Source: Hormoscilla sp. GM7CHS1pb (GTDB lineage Bacteria > Cyanobacteriota > Cyanobacteriia > Cyanobacteriales > Desertifilaceae). Taken from it: a stretch of 64,000 nucleotides of DNA. Positions 1-7,479 of this stretch are shown here, one piece after another. The DNA lies in assembly GCA_014323675.1 (NCBI GenBank), contig JACONN010000006.1, positions 868,001 to 932,000 on the forward strand. The letters run 5' to 3'. A program made the translations under genes and the position numbers. The notes below the pieces were generated by a model that searched no databases, was not told where the DNA came from, and was given only the letters and a program-made list of their open reading frames with translations. Numbering within the stretch: position 1 is the stretch's first letter; each line of letters starts with the position of its first letter.

Positions 1-12
1 AAGCGCGTCCAA

Positions 13-35
13 TCACTACTTGTGACCCACTACCA
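13..35. repeat. End fragment of dispersed repeat B
   Basis: CACTACTTGTGACCCACTAC matches one terminus of the roughly 190-bp repeat found complete at 24111-24299. The rest of this copy would lie left of the window. Confidence 0.5.
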
Positions 36-66
36 ACCCATCTAATGCGAGTATAACTATATGTGC

Positions 67-522
67 TTAAGCAATGGTAGCCCGACCGCTCAAGTAGTCC
101 TGTAACTGCCGATTGTGGTCATGAGATAGCTTACCCTCTGGCAGTGATGTCAGCTCAAAAGCCTGAACTGCACTAATTTCCAGAGTATCCCGAACTTGCA
201 TTTTACCGATAACTTCCGCTTCCACCGTTATACAAATAGAATGGATTCTGGGGTCGCGGTCTGGTGCTGAATAAACACCCAGCAACTGGCTAATTTTGAC
301 AACTTCCAGACCCGTCTCCTCAGCTAACTCTCGCCGCACCGTCGTAGGAATATCCTCCCCCCAGTCCACCAAGCCTCCGGGTAGTCCCCACAGACCATTG
401 TCACGACGCCGGACCAGTACTATCCGACCATCAGCCAATCTGGGGATGATGGTCGCACCAGTGACCGGGTGACGGAAGATCACGCCCAAGACTGTTTGTA
501 CGAACTGCCATGACCGACGCAT
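67..522 (-). CDS. Nudix hydrolase
   Basis: This 151-residue protein has a complete Nudix box (GX5EX7REUXEEXGU) at residues 50-72, beginning at the second Gly of LPGG and including REL-EE-G. Nudix enzymes cleave nucleoside diphosphates linked to another moiety in a Mg2+-dependent reaction, the metal being held by the box glutamates. The N-terminal stretch contains the usual beta strand and substrate loop (VLVRRRDNGLWGLPGG). No extra domain is visible, so the substrate (oxidised nucleotide, ADP-ribose or other) cannot be told. It is a stand-alone soluble protein of usual family length, transcribed leftward, with MITE copy 1 directly upstream of it. The family call is firm; the substrate is unknown. 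Confidence 0.9.
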   Translation of the reverse strand: MRRSWQFVQTVLGVIFRHPVTGATIIPRLADGRIVLVRRRDNGLWGLPGGLVDWGEDIPTTVRRELAEETGLEVVKISQLLGVYSAPDRDPRIHSICITVEAEVIGKMQVRDTLEISAVQAFELTSLPEGKLSHDHNRQLQDYLSGRATIA

Positions 523-579
523 AAGTGATTTGTTAGTTGTGAGAGGCCATCAAGCCCGGAAAAATCGCAAAATATTTTT

Positions 580-692
580 GGCGTTGCACAATTACGGGAT
601 GATGGGCATAGTTGCAGAAGTCTTAAACCTAGACTACAAGCCAGTTTAAGTTATGTGCATGCGTAGGCATCATCCCCAAAATGTGCAACGCC
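580..692. mobile_element. MITE family A, copy 1 (113 bp)
   Basis: The element has inverted ends starting GGCGTTGCACA and ending TGTGCAACGCC, extended on both sides by GGGATGAT/ATCATCCC. It is flanked by a perfect 8-bp duplication ATATTTTT at 572-579 and 693-700, which marks it as transposed. About 60 bp of the interior matches copy 3 at 44024-44145 nearly perfectly. No transposase is encoded. Confidence 0.85.
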
Positions 693-794
693 ATATTTTT
701 AATCTTAGCATGAATCGCCCCCACAGGAGGTCGAAACTTGAGTTATACTAAGAAAATTACCCATCGTAACATGCCGATTTTTCGGTCGAAACCG

Positions 795-847
795 GGAGCA
801 CCCACCCGGTTGTGTCGCATCCTGCGCACAACATAGGTGGGTGCTCC
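795..847. repeat. Long palindrome with ACCCACC arms
   Basis: GGAGCACCCACC (795-806) pairs perfectly with GGTGGGTGCTCC (836-847), and GTTGTG pairs with CACAAC inside. It is one member of a loose hairpin family also seen at 21403, 26674 and 38570. It lies upstream of the small gene at 949 and could act in its leader, but that is not shown. Confidence 0.65.
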
Positions 848-948
848 GGAAACGAAAGTCCGCAGGCCGATCGGGCACGGTGTACTGGCAACAGCATGCC
901 CCCACCCGATAACTAGGCATTATTTTTGTTGTTAGTAATGAGGTGAAC

Positions 949-1116
949 ATGGCCAAGCGCCGCAACCCCAAGAAAGAAAAGGCGCAGCGTAATCTAGCAT
1001 ACGCCCGCAAATTTCGCAAACGGAAACAGACAGGTCGCTTCTCCAGACGACGGTTTGACAGGCAACCGACAGCAGAGGAAGACGATATGGAAAAGGACTC
1101 CTCTGTAGCCATGTAA
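949..1116 (+). CDS. Small very basic protein (55 aa), function unknown
   Basis: An ATG at 949 preceded by the Shine-Dalgarno GAGGTG opens a 55-codon frame ending TAA at 1114-1116. The product starts MAKRRNPKKEKAQRNLAYAR and its first two thirds are dominated by Lys and Arg (KFRKRKQTGRFSRRRF), with an acidic tail (AEEDDMEKD). The composition resembles small RNA- or ribosome-associated proteins, but I do not recognise a named family. The ribosome-binding site, lysine-rich start and clean position between other features argue that it is real. It is convergent with argH, whose stop lies 10 bp away. Confidence 0.65.
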   Translation: MAKRRNPKKEKAQRNLAYARKFRKRKQTGRFSRRRFDRQPTAEEDDMEKDSSVAM

Positions 1117-1126
1117 AGTACGGGAT

Positions 1127-2545
1127 CTAACCTCCCGATACTGTGGCTAAGCGATCGCGCCCTGCTTGAATGGCTTTCCTGACCTGCTCGAAGCCAGTAC
1201 CGCCGTAACTGTTACGCGCGGCCACGACTTGCCGGGGGGCGATCGCCTGATAAATATCTGACTCAAAGGCCGGATGCAGGGCTTTCCATTCCTCCAAACT
1301 GAGATCCGGCAGCAGTTTACCGGCAGCAAGGCTAGTTTTCACGGCCTTACCTACGAGGTTGTAAGCTTCCCGGAAGGGAACGCCCCGCGCGGCCAGATAG
1401 TCGGCCACATCTGTGGCGTTAGAGAAGTCTGACGCCACAGCTTTTTCTAGGCGTTCGGTCCGAAATTCTATCCCCTCCCGCAGCAAGATCGTCATGGCTT
1501 GCAGACAGGCTTTCAGGGTTTTCACGCTGTCAAATAAGGCTTCCTTATCCTCTTGCAGGTCTTTGTTATAGGCCATTGGCAGTCCCTTCATCAACACCAG
1601 CAGGGCCTGGAGATGACCAAAAACCCGACCTGTCTTACCCCGCACCAGTTCGGGTACGTCGGGGTTTTTCTTTTGGGGCATAATGCTGGAGCCGGTAGCA
1701 CATCTGTCCGAGAGGGTGACAAAGCCAAATTCCCGTGACGCCCAGAGAATGATTTCCTCTGATAGACGACTCAGGTGGACCATAATCAAGCTGGCGCTAC
1801 AACAGAATTCCACCGCAAAGTCCCGATCGCTCACTCCATCCAAACTGTTACCATAGACACTGGCAAACCCCAGTTCCTCTGCTGTATATTGGCGGTCAAT
1901 GGGAAAGGTCGTCCCCGCCAGGGCACCACAACCGAGGGGAGAAATATTTACCCGCTTCCAGACATCACCCAAGCGTTCCCAGTCTCGTTGGGCCATTTCA
2001 AAATAAGCCATCAGGTGATGTGCCAAACTCAAAGGTTGGGCCCGTTGCAGGTGAGTGTAGCCCGGAATTAAAGTTTCCACATGAACTTCGGCCAGGTCTA
2101 GCAATACCTCCTGAAACTGGCGCAACTGAGTTCTAATTTGCTCTATTTGATCCCGCAGATATAGCCTGGTGTCAGTTCCTACCTGATCGTTGCGCGATCG
2201 GGCCGTATGCAGCTTTTTGCCCACATCACCTGCTATTTCTGTCAGCCGCCTTTCTACGGCCAAATGAACATCCTCGGCATCAATTCCGGGTTGGAATTTT
2301 CCTTGCCTGTATTCCGAGCGAATTTGCTCCAGTCCAGCCAGTAATTGTGACTTTTCTGCTGCTGAAATTATCCCCGTGCGGGCCAGCATTTTGGCATGCG
2401 CTCCCGAACCATTTAGGTCATATTCTATCAGCTCTATGTCAAAACCTATGCTGGCATTAAATTCCTCGATCGCCGGGTGCAGCGCCCGCTCGAACCGCTG
2501 ACTCCAAGTTTTTGCTTCTGGTTGCTGTGGTAATTGATTATTCAA
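1127..2545 (-). CDS. argH: Argininosuccinate lyase
   Basis: ArgH cleaves argininosuccinate to arginine and fumarate, the last step of arginine synthesis, as a cytoplasmic homotetramer. The 472-residue protein is of normal family length and shows the three conserved regions of the fumarase/aspartase superfamily: TARSRND near residue 114, [10 protein letters not shown] near 162 (with the conserved His) and the signature [12 protein letters not shown] at 285-296, which carries the catalytic serine loop. The ATG at 2545 fits the usual N-terminus. It is the last gene of a probable leftward run with the rsbU-like gene and the small membrane protein gene between them. Confidence 0.97.
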   Translation of the reverse strand: MNNQLPQQPEAKTWSQRFERALHPAIEEFNASIGFDIELIEYDLNGSGAHAKMLARTGIISAAEKSQLLAGLEQIRSEYRQGKFQPGIDAEDVHLAVERRLTEIAGDVGKKLHTARSRNDQVGTDTRLYLRDQIEQIRTQLRQFQEVLLDLAEVHVETLIPGYTHLQRAQPLSLAHHLMAYFEMAQRDWERLGDVWKRVNISPLGCGALAGTTFPIDRQYTAEELGFASVYGNSLDGVSDRDFAVEFCCSASLIMVHLSRLSEEIILWASREFGFVTLSDRCATGSSIMPQKKNPDVPELVRGKTGRVFGHLQALLVLMKGLPMAYNKDLQEDKEALFDSVKTLKACLQAMTILLREGIEFRTERLEKAVASDFSNATDVADYLAARGVPFREAYNLVGKAVKTSLAAGKLLPDLSLEEWKALHPAFESDIYQAIAPRQVVAARNSYGGTGFEQVRKAIQAGRDRLATVSGG

Positions 2546-2553
2546 ATTTACAA

Positions 2554-2763
2554 CTAACCTCCATAGGTGGTAAACTTCCGCACTAGATACCCGAGAATGA
2601 GGCCGAGGATAAAGGCATATACCTGCCCACTTTCAATAAAGTTGTTAACGGCTTCCTTAAAATCTGCCACCAAGTCAGCATCTGTTTGCTGAGCCAAGAC
2701 TATCTGTCACAAGTATAAATGCCGTCCAGAATCACTGCCATGGATAAATTTATTAACTTCCAT
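2554..2763 (-). pseudogene. Small membrane protein gene with in-frame TGA
   Basis: On the minus strand an ATG at 2763, preceded by AGGAG at a suitable distance, opens a 70-codon frame ending TAG at 2554-2556, but codon 19 (2707-2709) is TGA. The upstream part reads MEVNKFIHGSDSGRHLYL. After the TGA the frame reads LAQQTDADLVADFKEAVNNF and then a hydrophobic segment ([14 protein letters not shown]) that would make one membrane helix. The gene sits 21 bp after the rsbU-like gene and 8 bp before argH on the same strand, so operon context supports it. A TTG at 2697 could restart translation of a 47-residue protein. Function unknown. The TGA may be a nonsense mutation, a sequence error or, less likely, a readthrough site. 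Confidence 0.55.
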
Positions 2764-2784
2764 TGCCACTGCTCCTGTTGATTA

Positions 2785-4221
2785 TTATTCACTATTATTA
2801 ATTCGCATTACCACCAGAGTCATATCATCGGAATTGTCATTGCCCGGACCGATAAAATCATCGACCCGATCGAACAGATAATCCAAAATCGCTTCTGGGT
2901 CGCTATATTCCTGACAAGCCTCCTGGAAAGCCGCGATCAAATTGTCCTCGTCGAAGCGATCGCCCTTTTGGTTAGGCGCATCAGTAAAACCATCGGTATA
3001 ATAAATAATCGTGTCACCCGGTTCCAGACGAGTTTGAGCATCCTCATACTCAGAATCCACATCCAGACCGATCAGCATACCCATTGTATCCAGGCGTTGG
3101 ATAGTTTGAGTTGTTGCTTGCCATAAGAAAGGGGGATTGTGGGCGGCATTGCTGTAAGACAGGATGCGAGTATGGGGGTTATACTCAGAATAAAACAAGG
3201 TCACAAATCGATTAGATTTGTCCAAATCAGCGTACATGGCATGGTTCAGGTGCTGGAGAATCTGCGCTGGTGAGTGGCCATTCAGGACCTCTGCTCGCAG
3301 CATCCCCCGCAGCATAGTCATAATCAGACCTGCGGGAACCCCCTTACCCATAACATCTGCGATAGTCACGCTCCAACAGCCCGATTCATTATCCCCACAA
3401 CATGCCGGATCGTGGCTGACGGGAATGAAATCATAGTAATCTCCTCCGACGCGGTTAGCCGTCTGGCAGCGAGCCGCCAGTTCTACTCCTTGAATTTTAG
3501 GACATTCGTGAGGCAGCAGTTGCAACTGAATTTCCGCACCTATTTCTAACTCCCGCGAGAGCCGTTCTTTTTTGCGCAGTTCGGCTGAGAGTTCGTCATT
3601 TTCAATCGCCACCGCCGTTTGGTCGGCCACCAACCGGACTAACTTCTGGCGCGTCTCCGTCCAGGTGTATTCCCGGTTCCGGCTCAAGATGTACAGACGC
3701 CCCCTTTCAGTTTTCTTGGCCAGAATTGCCGTGCCAAACAGCCGTGTATCGGGTCCTAAGTAATGGCTCACTTCCCGATCCAGGACTGCTGATATCTGGC
3801 TAATATCAACTGGTTCGTCTCCATCCCGAGGTGTGAATTGACGATTGACTGTTTCCAGGGCTTTGCGGATATCCTGACATTGAACAGTATCGTGGCAATG
3901 CATTTGATCTAGCCTTAGCTGACCATTGGGCTTAAACAGCACCAATGCACCACCATCGGCATCTGTCACCCGAGATGCGATCAGAGGAATTAATTCCAGA
4001 AACTGATTCAGGTTATTGAAGCTGCGCAGGGCAAACCCTAGAGAAATCAACAAGTCTTGGGTTTTATTCTGTTCGCGGCGCAACCGGGCCACCAGTTCCT
4101 TGAGGACAACAACTGGGTTTTTTTCTGGTGAGGCAATGTCATTGGTGCCGCAGTGCAGATCGCTCGCACCAGTGTGAGAGTTCTGTTGGTCCGGCTGATG
4201 TGGAATGGGCAGAGTGGTCAT
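2785..4221 (-). CDS. GAF-type sensor / SpoIIE-like PP2C phosphatase (RsbU-like)
   Basis: The 478-residue protein has a low-complexity N-terminus, a short coiled segment (VARLRREQNKTQDL), a GAF-like sensor region at about residues 65-215 and a C-terminal SpoIIE/RsbU phosphatase domain from about 235. In the phosphatase domain RVGGDYYDF and IADVMGKGVPAGLIM contain the metal-binding aspartates, and DTIIYYTDGFTDA and DDMTLVVMR are also typical. Such proteins dephosphorylate anti-sigma-factor antagonists in partner-switching cascades; the cyanobacterial partner is not visible here. The first gene of a run with the small membrane protein gene and argH. Its first 150 codons and 250 bp of upstream DNA are duplicated at 11801-12502. 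Confidence 0.88.
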   Translation of the reverse strand: MTTLPIPHQPDQQNSHTGASDLHCGTNDIASPEKNPVVVLKELVARLRREQNKTQDLLISLGFALRSFNNLNQFLELIPLIASRVTDADGGALVLFKPNGQLRLDQMHCHDTVQCQDIRKALETVNRQFTPRDGDEPVDISQISAVLDREVSHYLGPDTRLFGTAILAKKTERGRLYILSRNREYTWTETRQKLVRLVADQTAVAIENDELSAELRKKERLSRELEIGAEIQLQLLPHECPKIQGVELAARCQTANRVGGDYYDFIPVSHDPACCGDNESGCWSVTIADVMGKGVPAGLIMTMLRGMLRAEVLNGHSPAQILQHLNHAMYADLDKSNRFVTLFYSEYNPHTRILSYSNAAHNPPFLWQATTQTIQRLDTMGMLIGLDVDSEYEDAQTRLEPGDTIIYYTDGFTDAPNQKGDRFDEDNLIAAFQEACQEYSDPEAILDYLFDRVDDFIGPGNDNSDDMTLVVMRINNSE

Positions 4222-4469
4222 CAGACAGCGGTATAGGATGGTCTAGAGGTTAAGGTTGATAGTAGGAGCGCCCAGAACCTAGTCTTTTGTCTAGGGTAAT
4301 TTTACGGCTATACAGCATAGCATTATTTCCTGTAACTTGACGGGCAGGAGTTATTTTAACGGTCATGCCTGTCGGATATTGGAGTTGGTGGTTCTGCTGT
4401 TGGCGGGAATTTTAGCGAATTCTCAGATTATAACGGTATAGTTTTCTACCATTTGCGGTAATTTTATGC
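3767..4469. repeat. Segmental duplication, parent copy (703 bp)
   Basis: This segment, covering the 5' part of the rsbU-like gene and about 250 bp upstream, recurs at 11801-12502 with only a handful of substitutions and a one-base difference in a T run. The homology starts at CTCACTTCCCG and stops at ATTTTATGC in both copies. Confidence 0.9.
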
Positions 4470-4820
4470 CTTCTCTGGTACGGAAACCGCGACCACCACA
4501 GTATGACCCGGGCAGGCATGGAATCACCTCCCACCACCACCGACGGTAAGTCGCGGTGTCTCCTGGGATCTCGATGTCTCTCGAGAACGCCAACGTACAA
4601 AAGAGGAGACACCGCGCCGCCATCGTTGGCCTCATGTCAGTGACCAGTGGTGGTTGAAATAGGGTGAAAATTTGGTGCTTGCAGCCTTGGTAACTAGAGT
4701 CTATCTCGTAAGTTGGTTGTGTAAAGAATTCTTACAATTAATCACAATTGAGCATAAACAGAAAGAAAATGAACCATGATAAGCAAAAGCAGGAGGCTAT
4801 CGATCAGGAAAGGTAGGAAG
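4222..4820. other. Intergenic region between divergent genes
   Basis: No gene is supported here. The left part (to 4469) belongs to the duplicated segment and should contain the rsbU-like promoter. A degenerate palindrome lies at 4552-4616. The right part should hold the promoter of the M48 protease gene. Short open frames across the palindrome have no ribosome-binding site and no family features. Confidence 0.5.
4552..4616. repeat. Degenerate two-stem palindrome (GGTGTCTCC family)
   Basis: CGCGGTGTCTCCT pairs with AGGAGACACCGCG across the unit, and the internal motif GGATCTCGATGTCT matches the copies at 26024 and 32250. The inner stem has been lost here. Confidence 0.7.
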
Positions 4821-6701
4821 ATGAAACTCAAATCATTATGGAAACTGTTAACTGGGGCAATGGCGATCGGCTTTGCCATAGTCCTAGTTTGGGCACCAAC
4901 GACAGAGTCGAAAATACCACCAGCTTTAAGAGAAAACCCAACAGCAAGTCCGCCAGTAGCGAAGGCGGTGGAAATTGCCCAAATCTTTGGTAGAACTCGT
5001 TACCAGAAACTCGCGGAAGCAGACAGATTTATTAAACTGGGAAATCTCGGGGAAGCGGAAAGACTCCAGCGGCAAGTAAAACCTGCATTTGCTGCTGCTA
5101 GTCCGCCACCAAAGCCTGTTTTGGAGATTGAGGATGTATCTCCAGCGGCTCGGGTATACTGGCGAGAGGCGAATGCGGGTCTACAGCAAGGTCTGGAAAG
5201 CAAAACCTTCGTGCCCCTAGAACTGTTGACCGAGAATTATCCGGACTTTATCCCCGGTCATTTGCTGCTGGCGTCAGCTGCTCAAAAATATGGACAGCCA
5301 GAAAGAGCCATTGCGGCCTTGGAACGAGCAACATCTCTGTATCCATCCAACACAGAACTGCTGGATCGGAAAATTGCATTGCTGGCAGAGCAAGACCAGT
5401 GGTTAGAAGCTGCAATTGCAGCCCGTCAATTTGCCCTCACCTATCCTAAAAATCCCCAGGCGGCTAAGTACGATCGCCTGGCAGACAAGCATTTCCAAAA
5501 GTACAGATCCCAGATCGAGCAAGATTTGTTCGGCTTGGGAATTGGTAATGTGGTAGCCTGCGAAGTCATCGAGGAACTCAGACGGAGACAAGAACTAGAA
5601 GAACGTCAAGATGAATGTTCGGGAGCAGAGCTAATTATGCTACTGCTACAGGGAGAAGCAGCTACGGGTAAGGCGTTCGCAGAAAGCTTAAAAAAAGATC
5701 TCACTTTGGTAGAAGACCCGGCTGTGGTAGAGTACGTGAATGAAATCGGTCAGAAACTGGCGAGGTTTATGGGGCGAGATGAATTCGAGTACGAATTTTA
5801 TGTGGTCGAAGACTCCACTCCTAATGCCTTCGCTCTACCGGGCGGCAAGATATTTATACATTCGGGGCTCATGAAGTTAATGGGGTCAGAGGCCGAATTG
5901 GCGGGTTTGCTGGCTCATGAAATCGGTCATGCTGTCCTCTCCCACGGCTTTCTAAAAATATCCCAGAAAGCTGTGGTAGACACTATCAATGAAGTCATTC
6001 CCTTTGGAGAGATAATTACTCAGCTGACAAGTTTGGAAAACAGTCGCAATCTAGAGCGTCAGGCTGATATTTTGGGAACGCGGGCGATCGCCGCTGCTGG
6101 CTATGCTGCTGATGGTCTGCATAGCGTGATGCAGTTGTTGAAACAGTTACAGCGCAACGCGCCTCCAGAATGGCTTTCAACTCACCCAGCGCCTAGAAGT
6201 CGAGTGCGCTATCTAGAAGAGCTGATTCAACGGAATGGTTACAACCGTTATGCTTATGAAGGGGTAGAATCATACCAGAGGGTGATGAGGGCACCAGAGC
6301 CGACAAGAACTCAACCAGCATCAACCCCGCGTCGGAATCAACCAAGATCGGGGCCTGTAGCTCTGAACATAGTGCAAAGGAAGGGTGATGTCCAAATCAG
6401 CATCAACAGAGCCAATGTGAATGCTACGGGTGGGTTTACTGTAGATCTGGTGATTAAAAATGACAGTAATGACAAATTTGGGTTTGTGCCTTTGTTTGTA
6501 CAAGTGCTTGACGACAGTGGCAACAGGGTTTCATCCCGGTTCTTATTAACAGCAGGAGAAGATGCTTTTGTTCCACCAGGTGGCAGTTTGAGAAGGACTT
6601 TGCTGATCGTAGGCGCCCGTTGGCAAACTGGCAGCCAAGATTTGACTGTGGTGGTTAAAGAATCTACACCCGGAGGTCGAGTTTTCCGCATCCCATTGTG
6701 A
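4821..6701 (+). CDS. Periplasmic M48-family metalloprotease
   Basis: The 626-residue product starts at ATG 4821, preceded by AGGTAGGAAG; an in-frame ATG at 4776 has no comparable site. It begins with a signal peptide (MKLKSLWKLLTGAMAIGFAI). TPR-like helices follow at about 130-215. The Zn protease motif HEIGH is at residues 366-370 with the third ligand expected in the ERQAD segment downstream, as in M48 (BepA/YfgC-like) peptidases, which act in envelope protein quality control. The C-terminal 110 residues form a beta-rich region after a Pro/Arg linker. Location in the periplasm is inferred from the signal peptide. The gene stands alone and is followed by a strong hairpin at 6768. Confidence 0.9.
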   Translation: MKLKSLWKLLTGAMAIGFAIVLVWAPTTESKIPPALRENPTASPPVAKAVEIAQIFGRTRYQKLAEADRFIKLGNLGEAERLQRQVKPAFAAASPPPKPVLEIEDVSPAARVYWREANAGLQQGLESKTFVPLELLTENYPDFIPGHLLLASAAQKYGQPERAIAALERATSLYPSNTELLDRKIALLAEQDQWLEAAIAARQFALTYPKNPQAAKYDRLADKHFQKYRSQIEQDLFGLGIGNVVACEVIEELRRRQELEERQDECSGAELIMLLLQGEAATGKAFAESLKKDLTLVEDPAVVEYVNEIGQKLARFMGRDEFEYEFYVVEDSTPNAFALPGGKIFIHSGLMKLMGSEAELAGLLAHEIGHAVLSHGFLKISQKAVVDTINEVIPFGEIITQLTSLENSRNLERQADILGTRAIAAAGYAADGLHSVMQLLKQLQRNAPPEWLSTHPAPRSRVRYLEELIQRNGYNRYAYEGVESYQRVMRAPEPTRTQPASTPRRNQPRSGPVALNIVQRKGDVQISINRANVNATGGFTVDLVIKNDSNDKFGFVPLFVQVLDDSGNRVSSRFLLTAGEDAFVPPGGSLRRTLLIVGARWQTGSQDLTVVVKESTPGGRVFRIPL

Positions 6702-6767
6702 TTAGCGTATCCCGACTTGCCTCATGGCCTCCCAGAGGTTTCCGCTCTCACCGGTAGCGGGCGATCC

Positions 6768-6821
6768 GATCCCCCCCAGCCCCCCTTTTTAAGCCTTTTT
6801 AAGGGGGGCTGGGGGGGGATC
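6768..6821. repeat. G/C-run palindrome, possible terminator
   Basis: GATCCCCCCCAGCCCCCCTT pairs with AAGGGGGGCTGGGGGGG plus GATC across a short T-rich loop. It lies 66 bp after the M48 gene. This looks like a dispersed cyanobacterial palindrome and could end transcription. Confidence 0.7.
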
Positions 6822-6858
6822 CTCTTACCAACAGGCGCAAGACCAAACCCCTGATTTT

Positions 6859-6942
6859 ACTCCGGCCAAGGAGGTGCTTACTCCGGCCAAGGAGACGCTT
6901 ACTCCGGCCAAAGAGGCTCCCGCTCCGGCCAAAGAGTTACTC
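6859..6942 (+). repeat. Tandem 21-bp repeat, four copies
   Basis: Four adjacent 21-bp units start with ACTCCGGCCAA or GCTCCGGCCAA at 6859, 6880, 6901 and 6922. In the plus frame they read TPAKEVL, TPAKETL, TPAKEAP, APAKELL and continue about 20 codons to a TGA near 6999. There is no start codon in that frame after a TAA at 6790. The reading frame may be the tail of a lost gene. Confidence 0.75.
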
Positions 6943-6996
6943 AGATTCCCTTTGGTAATGTTGTTTCAAGTCAAAGCAAAAGCTTTTGACGCCACC

Positions 6997-7117
6997 GAAT
7001 GACTCTCGTACTAGGTGGAATGATTCACGTACTCGGTGGAATGAACAGTTAGTTCTGGGACTGACTGAGTTCTTAAGGGAATAACTGAGTCACTCAAGGG
7101 AGTGACTCAGTTATTCC
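6997..7117. repeat. Direct repeat pair and perfect hairpin
   Basis: Two 21-bp direct repeats beginning GAATGA(C/T)TC lie at 6997 and 7018. They are followed at 7078-7117 by a perfect 18-bp stem (GGAATAACTGAGTCACTC and its complement) with a four-base AAGG loop. Confidence 0.7.
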
Positions 7118-7210
7118 AGGATAAAATATCTCTATCGTTAAGGGGTGTGAGTCCTGGCAGCGACCTTGGAGGCCAACGCCATTTAGGGAGAAAGCCCGGA
7201 GTCGGCGCCA

Positions 7211-7297
7211 GATGTCTAAAGGGCGCACTACTCGTACTGCCCTGACGACATCTGAGATGTCTAAAGGGCGCACTACTCGTACTGCCCTGACGACATC
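7211..7297. repeat. Tandem 45-bp repeat, two copies
   Basis: A 45-bp unit starting GATGTCTAAAGGGCGCACTA is repeated at 7211 and 7256. Each unit is itself palindromic: GATGTC pairs with GACATC and AGGGC pairs with GCCCT around a CACTACTCGTACT loop. The loop resembles that of the GATGTC palindrome family. Confidence 0.8.
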
Positions 7298-7479
7298 GAC
7301 ATTTTGTCCCGTCAAGTGATGGGTGCGGCTCAAAAGTATCCGGCGACTGGGAGAGATCGTGAGGATTAACAGGTTTTGACCACACCCGGCCATTGGGGTT
7401 GGAAACACTAAATTTTCGGTCCTGATGGCCTCTTGAGAGGTCCAAAACCTCAACCGAGAAACTGAGTCAAGGTAAAACA

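Noticed and set aside
705-1112. 135-codon Cys-rich minus-strand frame
   Set aside because: It is antisense to the small basic gene at 949-1116 and to the palindrome at 795.
4412-4635. Two minus-strand frames of 66-70 codons
   Set aside because: They cross a palindrome and part of a duplicated intergenic region; no ribosome site or protein features.
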